DNA from: Planctomycetales bacterium | GTDB taxonomy: Bacteria > Planctomycetota > Planctomycetia > Pirellulales > Thermoguttaceae | NCBI GenBank assembly: GCA_007127495.1 | Contig: SKZG01000096.1 | Coordinates: forward strand, 1 to 20,860 | Length of the DNA: 20,860 nt | Direction: 5' to 3' | Shown: positions 8,167-15,742 of the stretch, piece after piece | Layout: each line of letters opens with the position of its first letter | How positions within the stretch are numbered: position 1 is the first letter of the stretch | Notes under the pieces: model-generated | The model's database searches: none | Told to the model about the DNA's origin: nothing | What the model saw: the letters and a program-made list of their open reading frames with translations, nothing else | Made by a program: the position numbers and the translations under genes

Positions 8167-8712
8167 TTAGCCCGCGGCCAGTTCCTGATAGCGACGGTGC
8201 ATCTCGTGCAGTCCCCATAGCAGGTAAGCGTTTCCGCCAAGCGAACCCGCCAAAGCCAGGGCCGTGCCCACGAGCAACATCCAGGGGCGCGACGCAGGTT
8301 TCTCCGGATCAGGGGCTGTGCCGTCCGGGAATCGATCCTCCCCGGTCCTCGCCGGATCCCCTTGCTCCGGACCGGGTTGCATGTAAATGGCCTGCTTTTC
8401 AGGCAGGGGCTTGGGTTCGCCCGCGGGGTCGATACGTTGCGGGGTGGGATCGGCCCGGGTTTCTTCCACGGGCGGCCGCTTTGGCGGCGGGTCGATACGC
8501 GGCAGGGCGCCGGTGCCGACGGTGATCCGATAGGCGCGCACCTCGCCGACCGAGGCGGGAATATCGGTCATCCACGGCTCGCCCGTCGTCATGGCGTCCA
8601 GATCGTCCGGCGAAAGCTGGATAAGGAACTCCGTGCCTTGGCCGTCGGGCAAGGGACGCCACCCGACGTCGATGCCCAGAACCAAACCCATCAACATACA
8701 ATGTATTGCCAC
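8167..8712 (-). CDS. Small membrane protein of unknown function, C-terminal anchor
   Basis: The product is 181 residues and matches no named domain that I recognise. The N-terminal part (GWRPLPDGQGTEFLIQLSPD, then VGEVRAYRITVGTG) reads like a compact folded domain and resembles hypothetical proteins I associate with planctomycetes. A Pro/Asp/Glu-rich linker (about 72-140) leads to one hydrophobic segment (WMLLVGTALALAGSLGGNAY) and a short charged tail, suggesting a C-terminal membrane anchor. GTG 8712 is favoured because AGGGAG lies about 7 bases upstream; an in-frame ATG at 8697 is possible. Its stop codon is one base from that of the YhaN-like gene on the other strand. Confidence 0.7.
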   Translation of the reverse strand: MAIHCMLMGLVLGIDVGWRPLPDGQGTEFLIQLSPDDLDAMTTGEPWMTDIPASVGEVRAYRITVGTGALPRIDPPPKRPPVEETRADPTPQRIDPAGEPKPLPEKQAIYMQPGPEQGDPARTGEDRFPDGTAPDPEKPASRPWMLLVGTALALAGSLGGNAYLLWGLHEMHRRYQELAAG

Positions 8713-8770
8713 GACATCGCTCCCTTCAGTTCACCTTGCAGCGTACCGCAATGCGCTTGCCCATGCAAGG

Positions 8771-8796
8771 GACCGGGCTGTTGGACCGGGCTGTTG
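8771..8796. repeat. Two perfect 13-bp tandem repeats
   Basis: GACCGGGCTGTTG occurs twice head to tail (8771-8783 and 8784-8796) in the 117-base gap between the AI-2E transporter and the small membrane protein. The function is unknown. A slipped-strand duplication is the simplest explanation. Confidence 0.7.
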
Positions 8797-8829
8797 GGCT
8801 GCCCGCCGCCAAGAAGGCACCGGACGCGG

Positions 8830-9861
8830 TCACCTGGTGTCCAACTCGCCCAGTTCCGAATGCAGCATATTCAGCAGCGACTGCAAGAACACAACCACCA
8901 TGGGCCCGACGAAGATGCCGATCGGCCCCAGGGCCTGCACGCCGCCAATCACGCTCAAAAGGGCCAGGAGCGGGTGCAAGCTCGATCGGCCCTGCAGGAT
9001 GTACGGCCGGATGAGGTTGTCAATGGTCGAGACCACCGCCAAACCATAGACCGCCAGCAGGACGGCCGCTACCGGGCGATTGTGAACGAACGCCAGCCAC
9101 AAGCACACCGGCACCCACACACCCGCCGCGCCAATGAACGGGATCATGGCCACGAGCACGCTCAGTATGGTCAACAACACCACGGAGCCGATTCCCGCGA
9201 AAAAGTAGCCTACGCCCGCCGCCAGCCCCTGCCCTAACGCGGCCAGCACGGTGGCCAGCACCACGGCGCGGCTGATCACGTCGAACTGAGCGATCAATTC
9301 CTGCTCATATTTGTCGTCCAAGGGCGAAAGGCGCATCAGCGCGCGGATCATGGCGGGGCCGTCGGCAAAAAAATAGTACACGGCCAACATCATAATGGCG
9401 GCGGAAAGAAGCAGCCTTCCCACGTAGCCGGGCGTTGCCAGGACGATGGGTGTGAGCAGTTCGCGGGCGCGGTCAATCACCGCCTGCTCCATCTCGGCCG
9501 GCTCCAGAGTCCAGCCCATTTCGCCAGCCAGGTCGGCCAGCTTTTGCGCAACCGGCCGCACGTCGATTTGCGCAACCCGCAAATGCTCGTACAGCCAAGT
9601 ACTCTCCCGGACAGCCAGCGACAGAACTCCCGCGAGTGGAACCAGCACGCTGAGCAAGATGACGCCCGTGGTGGCCAGCGCCGCCAGGCGAATCCGACCG
9701 TGGAGTCTTCGGACAAACCAGCGGTGCACCGGGCCGAACATCACGACCAGCAACAGGGCCAGGAAAATCGGCAGAATGAAATCGGCCATAACCCAGACAA
9801 ATAGGGCCAATATGGCCACCAGGATGGCCAGAAGAACGGCAAAGGAAACAATCCGCGCCAT
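8830..9861 (-). CDS. AI-2E family transporter (PerM/YdiK type)
   Basis: The 343-residue product is an integral membrane protein with about seven or eight hydrophobic segments. Two N-terminal helices (VSFAVLLAILVAILALF and the ILPIFLALLLVVMFG region) precede an amphipathic middle domain, as is usual for this superfamily. The C-terminal half carries family hallmarks: IPFIGAAGVWVPV, then TIDNLIRPYILQG, and LIGGVQALGPIGIFVGP-like sequence ending in a GP-containing helix. Members export AI-2 or small organic molecules, or act as Na+/H+ antiporters, so the substrate here is unknown. ATG 9861 is preferred because AGGAG (9871-9875 on the opposite strand) precedes it by 9 bases; a GTG at 9882 is an alternative. 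The length is normal for the family. Confidence 0.88.
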   Translation of the reverse strand: MARIVSFAVLLAILVAILALFVWVMADFILPIFLALLLVVMFGPVHRWFVRRLHGRIRLAALATTGVILLSVLVPLAGVLSLAVRESTWLYEHLRVAQIDVRPVAQKLADLAGEMGWTLEPAEMEQAVIDRARELLTPIVLATPGYVGRLLLSAAIMMLAVYYFFADGPAMIRALMRLSPLDDKYEQELIAQFDVISRAVVLATVLAALGQGLAAGVGYFFAGIGSVVLLTILSVLVAMIPFIGAAGVWVPVCLWLAFVHNRPVAAVLLAVYGLAVVSTIDNLIRPYILQGRSSLHPLLALLSVIGGVQALGPIGIFVGPMVVVFLQSLLNMLHSELGELDTR

Positions 9862-9985
9862 GGTAGGAAGCTCCTGATTCACGCTCGGTTGTACGCCACC
9901 GCCGCATTGTACCAGACACCGGGACAGGTTGCCGAGCGGGCCCGGTTTCCTCCCTGTCGGCGGTACTGGCTATGACACCGCCGCT

Positions 9986-11017
9986 ATGGTATCATGGAGT
10001 AATCCTCCATTTCGGACCCGCCCCGTGAACCATCTTCCAAAACACGTCAGAAAGCGGTTGCTCCTTGCGGCCAAGCTACTGGTTTTCGGGCTGGTGGTCT
10101 GGTTCGTGCGCGGCACGCTGGAAGACGCTTGGCGGCAATTGGGGGAGCATGAGTGGACGCTCCATCCTTGGTGGCTGCTTGCAGCCTGCGGGCTCTACCT
10201 GTTGGGCCTGTTGCCCGCTGGAGTATTCTGGTGGCGTATTCTTCGCGTTTGCGGGCAGGATGCGAGGCTGAGCGAGATTCTGCGCGCCTATTACATCGGC
10301 CATCTCGGCAAATACGTGCCGGGGAAGGCGATGGTGGTGATCCTGCGCGCGGGGCTCATTCATGGGCGCCGGGTCGATCCAGGGCTGGCGGCCGCGAGTG
10401 TCTTCGCGGAAACACTGACGATGATGGCCGTGGGGGCGGGCCTGGCCGCGGCGGTCTTGGCGGTGTACGTTCGCGAGGAGCAGGGCCTGTTTTGGGGGGC
10501 CATCGGACTGGCCGTTGCGTCGCTGATACCGACCATTCCACCCGTCTTTCGCCGCCTCGCGCGCTGGGCCGGGGTCGGTCGATCGCGACCCGAAGTTCGC
10601 GAAAGCCTGCAAAAACTCGGTTACGCAACCCTCTTGTCCGGCTGGATTGGAATGGTCCTCGTGTGGTGCCTGCTGGGCCTGAGCCTCTGGGCGACCATTC
10701 GCTCGCTGGGCGTCGATTCTCTGGGACCTTGGGAGCACTTCACGGGTTACGTGGCGGCCGTTTCCTTGGCGATGGTGGCCGGTTTCCTTTCCCTGATACC
10801 CGGTGGGCTGGGCGTCCGCGACGTCGTGCTCCTGCGGATGACCGCGCGCTTGCTCCCGCTCAGTGCCGGCGAGGCCGCCCTGGCTGCCGTCATGCTCCGG
10901 CTCGTCTGGCTGATGTCGGAGATCGCCATTTCCGTTATCCTATACTTTTGCTTCTATCCGAAATGCCGTGACGACGAAATCCCGACGTTGCCCCGATCCT
11001 GCAGTTCGTCGCCATAA
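9986..11017 (+). CDS. Flippase-like UPF0104 membrane protein (LPG synthase TM-domain family)
   Basis: The product is 343 residues with about eight hydrophobic segments and matches the lysylphosphatidylglycerol-synthase transmembrane family without the synthase domain. Two family signatures are clear: YYIGHLGKYVPGK (about 101-113) and PGGLGVRD (about 272-279). Proteins of this type are thought to move lipid-linked substrates across the membrane. The start is uncertain. ATG 9986 and GTG 10025 (MNHLPKHVRKRLLL) both lack a clear ribosome binding site, and the GTG would place a basic N-terminus directly before the first helix. It is the first gene of a three-gene operon, 20 bases upstream of a GT2, which suggests a role in handling polyprenyl-linked sugars. 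Confidence 0.85.
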   Translation: MVSWSNPPFRTRPVNHLPKHVRKRLLLAAKLLVFGLVVWFVRGTLEDAWRQLGEHEWTLHPWWLLAACGLYLLGLLPAGVFWWRILRVCGQDARLSEILRAYYIGHLGKYVPGKAMVVILRAGLIHGRRVDPGLAAASVFAETLTMMAVGAGLAAAVLAVYVREEQGLFWGAIGLAVASLIPTIPPVFRRLARWAGVGRSRPEVRESLQKLGYATLLSGWIGMVLVWCLLGLSLWATIRSLGVDSLGPWEHFTGYVAAVSLAMVAGFLSLIPGGLGVRDVVLLRMTARLLPLSAGEAALAAVMLRLVWLMSEIAISVILYFCFYPKCRDDEIPTLPRSCSSSP

Positions 11018-11037
11018 CTTCCGGAGCCGAAACCGCC

Positions 11038-12033
11038 ATGCTTTCGATTGTCATTCCCGTTTACAACGAACAGGCGAGCCTTGCCAGGCTCCATGCCGAA
11101 ATCGCCGCCGTGGCCCGCGAGCAGGGCTACGACATCGAGCTGCTGTTGATCGACGACGGATCGACCGACGGCTCGTGGCAGGAAATCGAGCAACTGGCCG
11201 CCGAGGATGCTCGTGTGCGCGGCATTCGGTTTCGCAGAAACTTCGGTAAAGCCGCTGCCCTCAGCGCCGGGTTTTCCGAGAGCCGCGGCGACCTGATCAT
11301 GACGCTCGACGCCGATCTTCAGGACGACCCTCAAGAAATCCCCAAGTTCCTCGCGGAAATGGACCAAAACCTCGACGTGGTCAGCGGATGGAAGCAAGTG
11401 CGCCATGATCCATGGCACAAGGTGCTGCCCTCGCGCGTGTTCAACTGGATGGTGAGCCGGCTGACGGGTGTGCAGCTACACGACCATAACTGTGGCATGA
11501 AGTGCTACCGTCGGCCGATCTTCAAAGAAGTGCGCCTGTACGGTGAGTTGCACCGGTTCGTTCCCGTGCTCGCCGCCGCGCGAGGCTATCGGGTCGGGGA
11601 AATCGTGATTCAGCACCGCCCGCGCCAACATGGCCACTCGAAGTACGGGGTGGGCCGCTTCGTCAAGGGATTTCTGGACCTGCTGACCGTGAAGTTCCTG
11701 ACCGGTTTCGGGCAACGGCCGCAACACGTTCTTGGCACCGTCGGCCTTGGAGCGTTCTTTCTCGGTGTGCTGGGCATGGCGTTTCTGGCGGTCCACTGGA
11801 GCCTCTCGCGGCTGGGTGGCGACCCGAGCCAGTATGTCCACCTGCACAATCGCCCGGCCCTGCTCTACTCGGTGGCACTTCTGCTACTGGGAGGCCAATT
11901 CATGTCCATCGGCTTCGTTGCCGAATTGTTGATTGCCTATCACGACCCGCTTGGGTCGCCGTATTCCATCGCCCAGCGCACTGCGCCGGTTGACGCATCT
12001 GTTTCCCACTCGAACCTGGAGGAATCGCAATGA
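11038..12033 (+). CDS. GT2 polyprenyl-phosphate glycosyltransferase (DPM1/GtrB type)
   Basis: The 331-residue product is a family 2 glycosyltransferase. The GT-A domain begins LSIVIPVYNEQ, has the nucleotide-binding LLIDDGSTDGS (37-47) and the metal-binding DADLQDDP (91-98). HDHNCGMKCYRR and HRPRQHGHSKYG follow, as in enzymes that move a sugar from a nucleotide donor to polyprenyl phosphate. Two C-terminal hydrophobic segments (about 231-254 and 275-300) form the membrane anchor usual in GtrB/DPM-like members. The catalytic side should face the cytosol. The start ATG 11038 has GGAG 12 bases upstream. The stop overlaps the next ATG by 4 bases (ATGA), so it is probably translationally coupled to the GT-C-like gene, which could use the lipid-linked sugar. 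Confidence 0.92.
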   Translation: MLSIVIPVYNEQASLARLHAEIAAVAREQGYDIELLLIDDGSTDGSWQEIEQLAAEDARVRGIRFRRNFGKAAALSAGFSESRGDLIMTLDADLQDDPQEIPKFLAEMDQNLDVVSGWKQVRHDPWHKVLPSRVFNWMVSRLTGVQLHDHNCGMKCYRRPIFKEVRLYGELHRFVPVLAAARGYRVGEIVIQHRPRQHGHSKYGVGRFVKGFLDLLTVKFLTGFGQRPQHVLGTVGLGAFFLGVLGMAFLAVHWSLSRLGGDPSQYVHLHNRPALLYSVALLLLGGQFMSIGFVAELLIAYHDPLGSPYSIAQRTAPVDASVSHSNLEESQ

Positions 12034-13565
12034 ACACAGCAACCGAAGAGGCCGCCCGCGCCAACCTGCGGCGCAGCGTGTACGCGGTGATGATCTGCGC
12101 CGCAGTTGGCGTGATGTTGGGCCGCATCCTGGCCGTCGACGCCATCGACCTGCGCGCCATCGAGGATTTTCGAATCCAGCAACGGCTGAGCCAGCGGCGA
12201 GCCGAACTGCTTCCGCGGAAAGAGGCGGGGGAAATCACCGCCGAGCGGTTTCAAAGCGTCATGCGCGACGAAGAACAACGGTTCCGCGAGGCGTTCCAGC
12301 ACAAACGCCCCTTCCTCAGCGCCAACGACCGCAGCCGGTGGATGATGATGCGGGCGCTGGTGGAACCCGACATGCGCGTTCCCGGCGTGCCCTACGCCAT
12401 CGACCGCGTCGTGCAGGAGCCCACGTGGGACACCATCGACATGGTGATGCACGGCGGGCACCTGTACTCCAGCAAACCGCCCTTGCTGCCCACCATCATG
12501 GCCGGCAGTTATTGGCTCATCTATCAGTCGTCGGGTATGACGCTCGGCACGCATCCCTTCGTGGTCGGCCGAATCCTGCTGGTGCTCTGGAACGTGCTTC
12601 CCATGGCCGTGTACTTTGTCGTGCTTGCCGCCTTGATCGAGCGGTTCGGGAAGACGGATTTCTCCCGCGTCTTCATGATGGGAGCCGCCACCTTCGGGAC
12701 CTTTCTGACCACCTTCGCCAACGTGTTGAACAACCACCTGCCGGCCGCCGTGTGCGCGGCAATCGCGCTGTATGCCCTGGTGCGCATTTGGTTTGACGGC
12801 GACCGCCGGCTGATCACCTTCGCCGTGGCGGGGGTCTCCGCCGCGTTGCTGGTCGCCAGCGAGCTGCCGGGGTTGGCGCTGGCGGGCCTGATCAGTCTGG
12901 TCTTGCTGGCGGTCGCCGCCCGGCAAACCCTCCTGGCGTATGTTCCCGCGGCCGCCGTGATTGCCGCCGGATTCTTCGGCACGAACTGGATTGCCCACCA
13001 GAGCTTGAAACCACCCTACATGCACCGTAGCGGTGAAGGAGAGAGCAATTGGTACGATTACGAGTACGAGCGCGACGGGCGGATCATTGAAAGCTACTGG
13101 CGCAATCCGGTGGGCGTCGATCGCGGCGAGCGGTCGCCGGCGGTCTATGCGCTGCATGTTCTGGTAGGGCATCACGGCATCTTCTCGCTCACGCCCATTT
13201 GGCTAGCGACCGTGGCCGGAGCGGTCCTCTGGCTGGGCGGCCGCGATACCGGCAAACTGCGCTGGCTTGCTCTGATCCTTGTGCTGGCGAGCCTCGCATG
13301 CCTGGCCTTCTACTTGACGCGCGGCGCGGTGTACCGCAATTATGGCGGCGTGACAAGCGGCCTGCGGTGGGTGTTCTGGTTGGCCCCGCTTTGGCTCGTG
13401 CTGGCCCTGCCCGCGGTCGACCGAATGGCCCGCAATCCCTGGCTGCGCGCCCTGGCCCTGCTGCTGTTGGTCGGCTCCGCCCTGTCGGCAAGTTACCCGA
13501 CCTGGAACCCATGGACGCACCCCTGGCTCATGGACTGGATGTACTGGATGGGCTGGAGAGCCTAA
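12030..13565 (+). CDS. GT-C-like multi-spanning membrane protein
   Basis: The product is 511 residues with about ten hydrophobic segments. A first TM near 20-40 is followed by a large charged periplasmic loop (about 45-130) and then WDTIDMVMHGGHLYSSKPPLLP (133-154). The D...Y-S-KPPL arrangement resembles the first loop and acceptor-binding motif of GT39/ArnT-type GT-C glycosyltransferases, which take sugar from a polyprenyl phosphate. A second loop (about 325-375) is rich in Tyr, Asp and Arg. I cannot name a precise family, and the GT-C assignment rests on this motif, the topology and the coupled GT2 upstream. No close homologue of a characterised enzyme is claimed. The gene ends the operon, and the region after it has no + strand gene for 900 bases. 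Confidence 0.7.
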   Translation: MNTATEEAARANLRRSVYAVMICAAVGVMLGRILAVDAIDLRAIEDFRIQQRLSQRRAELLPRKEAGEITAERFQSVMRDEEQRFREAFQHKRPFLSANDRSRWMMMRALVEPDMRVPGVPYAIDRVVQEPTWDTIDMVMHGGHLYSSKPPLLPTIMAGSYWLIYQSSGMTLGTHPFVVGRILLVLWNVLPMAVYFVVLAALIERFGKTDFSRVFMMGAATFGTFLTTFANVLNNHLPAAVCAAIALYALVRIWFDGDRRLITFAVAGVSAALLVASELPGLALAGLISLVLLAVAARQTLLAYVPAAAVIAAGFFGTNWIAHQSLKPPYMHRSGEGESNWYDYEYERDGRIIESYWRNPVGVDRGERSPAVYALHVLVGHHGIFSLTPIWLATVAGAVLWLGGRDTGKLRWLALILVLASLACLAFYLTRGAVYRNYGGVTSGLRWVFWLAPLWLVLALPAVDRMARNPWLRALALLLLVGSALSASYPTWNPWTHPWLMDWMYWMGWRA

Positions 13566-13637
13566 TCGCGGATTATTCACCCTACCGATACTCGCCGTGG
13601 CTTAAAACTGCGGCTCGAAGCGTAACGGCCGGCTCGC

Positions 13638-13876
13638 TCATACGCTGACCACCCCCTTGCACTCCGGATACCCCGAGCAGCCCCCCAAAACTGCTTGCCC
13701 GCGTTCTTGCCGCTCTTCGCGGTGCGCAGGACCATAGTCTTGCCGCATTTCGGGCACGGGGGAACGGAATCGGACGGATCGCACGGATCGACTGATCCGA
13801 TCGTCCCGCCCGGAACTTCCGCGGCACTTGCCGCACCGCCGCTGCAACGTCCCGTTGGGCGCAAACATGCATCCAC
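13638..13876 (-). pseudogene. Frameshifted C4 zinc finger of topoisomerase I type
   Basis: One minus frame encodes CPKCGKTMVLRTAKSGKNAG followed by KQFWG, the first half of a topoisomerase-IA C-terminal C4 zinc finger. The second half, GCSGYPECKGVVSV then a stop, is in a different frame. The change occurs at a TTTTGGGGGG run (minus strand, 13690-13681). A -1 slip there would give FWGGCSGYPEC and restore all four Cys; loss of two G would give the usual FWGCSGYPEC. The 40 residues before the finger (from a GTG at 13876) match nothing that I know. It may be a decayed gene, a homopolymer sequencing error or a programmed frameshift. Without a shift, the first frame continues to 13577 with an Arg/Ser-rich tail. 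Confidence 0.5.
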
Positions 13877-14048
13877 CGGCCACGGACGGCCGAAACCACC
13901 CTACGATCTACGCAACTTGTGCCGGCCGGGGGGCTTGAATTGTGCCAGACGATGTGGTAAGGTGCATGCTACTCTGGCGCCTCTATAGACTGGGTATTGT
14001 TTCTGCCGCTCGCGTAAGACCAGCGTCAGAGACTCAGGAACCCCTCGG

Positions 14049-14162
14049 TCACACGGATGACCACCGTCGCAGAAACCGCAATTGGGCTCCGCTCTCCATC
14101 TCGACCACAAGCTGACCATCGGCGTACGCCGCGACTCGCGCCCTATCGGTAAAGGTGTTCAT
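14049..14162 (-). pseudogene. Short ORF, possibly a truncated DUF2442-like gene
   Basis: A 37-codon ORF begins at an ATG (14162) with GGAG 7 bases upstream. It encodes MNTFTDRARVAAYADGQLVV followed by EMESGAQLRF and a short tail. The two-strand pattern (…ADGQLVVEMESGAQLRF) is like the start of small DUF2442-type proteins, which are usually about 80-100 residues. Here the frame stops soon after, and neither other frame continues convincingly. It is either a decayed remnant or a genuine very short protein. The family link is a weak impression. Confidence 0.35.
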
Positions 14163-14491
14163 TCCACGTCTCCATCGGCATGGGGCGAGGCGTTCATCAG
14201 CGCCAAGCTTTGCATGCATCCGAATAGTACCGTATCACAAAATGCCCACGCCAGCCAGCCCGCCGACCCCTCCGGCTAGGGGCGCTCGGGCCGATAGGCC
14301 GGAGTCCAGGCGGGCGCCAGAGTGCCAGCCACTCGGTTCTACCGGGCTTGCCCTGTCCGGCCGGTGGCCGGTATGCTATCCAGAGTTTGATCGCCGCAAC
14401 GCCCCCCGGGATCAACCCGCGTGGTGGCGTTTACAGGCCTCACGAACCGATTCTCAGGCGAAAATCGCCAAACCGCTTTGCCCCGAACCTT
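14163..14491. other. Gap before the topoisomerase VI A gene
   Basis: No supported gene. The Topo VI A reading frame is open upstream to 14348, but that part has a Pro/Arg-rich composition without family similarity and no ribosome binding site. Short GC-rich inverted repeats occur around 14271-14301 (CCGGCTA with TAGGCCGG, one bulge). No convincing promoter was found by eye. Confidence 0.4.
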
Positions 14492-15652
14492 ATGGCCAAG
14501 AAAAAACGCACGCAACCATCGCCCCCTCCCGCCGCACCCAAGCCCAAAGTGAAGCTGCCCGAACGCGACCGGAAGACGCTCTCCGAGATCGAGGGCCTGG
14601 CCGACGGCGTCGTCGCGGCGGCTGACCGGCGGCGCGATCCGCACGTCGACATCCCGTCGCGCACCCTCTCGAACGTGCGTTACAACAAGAGCAAACGGTT
14701 CATCGAGATGGGCCGCAACACGAACCGGCGGCAGTTGTTCAATCTGTCGCAGGCGAAGAGCTTCATGCAAACCATGCTCGTGGCCAGCGGCGCGAAGCAG
14801 CTCATCGAGGAAGGCAAGACCACCAGCATCCGTGGTCTGTACTACCTGTTGAAGCATACCATCGAAGGCACCAAGGAGGAGACGTTCGCCGATCAGAAAG
14901 AGTCGGACCCCATTATCGAAGACGTCGAGGTGCTGCTCAACGCGCTTCGCGAGGAACTGCACCTGTACGCCCAGAAGCGGGGCGACATGATCGGCCCCAT
15001 CATCCTGGTCGACAAGGGCGACGAGATCGACTGCTCGCGCATGGGCTCGGGCGGGTACGGCATCCCCTCCATCGTCGAGCCCGACATTATCCAATTCAAG
15101 AGCTGCCAGGCGAAGTTCATCCTGCACGTCGAAAAAGATACGGTCTGGCAGCGGTTCAACGAGGACAAGTTCTGGCGGCGTCACAACTGCATTCTCACGC
15201 ACGGCGGGGGGCAGCCGCCCCGTGGTGTCCGGCGGATGCTAAACCGGCTGCATTACGAACTGAAACTGCCCGTCTATTGCCTGTTGGACAACGACCCCTG
15301 GGGCTATTACATCTACAGCGTGATCAAGCAGGGTTCGATCAACCTGGCGTTCGAGTCGCGGCGGATGGCCATTCCCGACGCCCGCTACCTCGGCCTCCGC
15401 TCGATCGACCTGGACCGTTGCGGCCTTTCCGACAGCGTGAAGATTACGCTGAACGACACCGACCGTCGGCGTGCGAAACAGATCGCCGCCTACCCCTGGT
15501 TCCAAGGCAAAGCGGCATGGCAAAAAGAGATCAAGCGCATGCTCGACAATGGCTTCAAGCTGGAAGTGGAAGCGCTCATCAGCAAGGACATCAGCTACGT
15601 TACCGACGTGTACACCCCCGAGCGGCTCGCCGAGCAGGACTGGCTCGATTAG
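14492..15652 (+). CDS. DNA topoisomerase VI subunit A (Spo11 family)
   Basis: The 386-residue product matches the DNA-cleaving A subunit of type IIB topoisomerase, homologous to Spo11. After a basic, Pro-rich N-terminus (1-25) comes the winged-helix segment with the catalytic tyrosine in TTSIRGLYYLLKHT; Y118 is most likely the nucleophile. The Toprim domain has its acidic residues in FILHVEKDTVW (E214) and YCLLDNDPWGYYIY (D266, D268), with THGGGQPPRGVRR between them. The length is normal. In the known enzyme, A2B2 cuts and passes duplex DNA using ATP bound by subunit B; no GHKL-type subunit B gene is in this window. ATG 14492 begins the basic MAKKKRTQ; no clear ribosome binding site is seen. 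The enzyme is typical of archaea and plants and sporadic in bacteria. Confidence 0.9.
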   Translation: MAKKKRTQPSPPPAAPKPKVKLPERDRKTLSEIEGLADGVVAAADRRRDPHVDIPSRTLSNVRYNKSKRFIEMGRNTNRRQLFNLSQAKSFMQTMLVASGAKQLIEEGKTTSIRGLYYLLKHTIEGTKEETFADQKESDPIIEDVEVLLNALREELHLYAQKRGDMIGPIILVDKGDEIDCSRMGSGGYGIPSIVEPDIIQFKSCQAKFILHVEKDTVWQRFNEDKFWRRHNCILTHGGGQPPRGVRRMLNRLHYELKLPVYCLLDNDPWGYYIYSVIKQGSINLAFESRRMAIPDARYLGLRSIDLDRCGLSDSVKITLNDTDRRRAKQIAAYPWFQGKAAWQKEIKRMLDNGFKLEVEALISKDISYVTDVYTPERLAEQDWLD

Positions 15653-15707
15653 GCGCCCCCGGGCCGCTTCGTATACTCGCCGCGGGCCGTTTGGTGCGCT
15701 TTTGCAA

Positions 15708-15726
15708 CACGGGCACCTTGCCCGTG
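15708..15726 (-). repeat. Palindromic intergenic element, copy 2
   Basis: CACGGGCA (15708-15715) and TGCCCGTG (15719-15726) form a perfect 8-bp stem with a 3-base loop between the converging Topo VI A and UDP-glucuronate decarboxylase genes. Read on the minus strand, the stem and the 3' flank match the element at 195-213. It may also work as a terminator for either gene, though no T-tract follows. Confidence 0.55.
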
Positions 15727-15742
15727 ACGTTTCCCGTTTGGG

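Noticed and set aside
13901..14119. 72-codon minus-strand open frame
   Set aside because: Cys/Arg/Pro-rich translation without a motif or ribosome binding site; it is an alternative frame of the small ORF region.
14348..14491. Upstream extension of the Topo VI A reading frame
   Set aside because: The 48 extra residues resemble no Topo VI A N-terminus, and the basic MAKKKRTQ start fits the family better.
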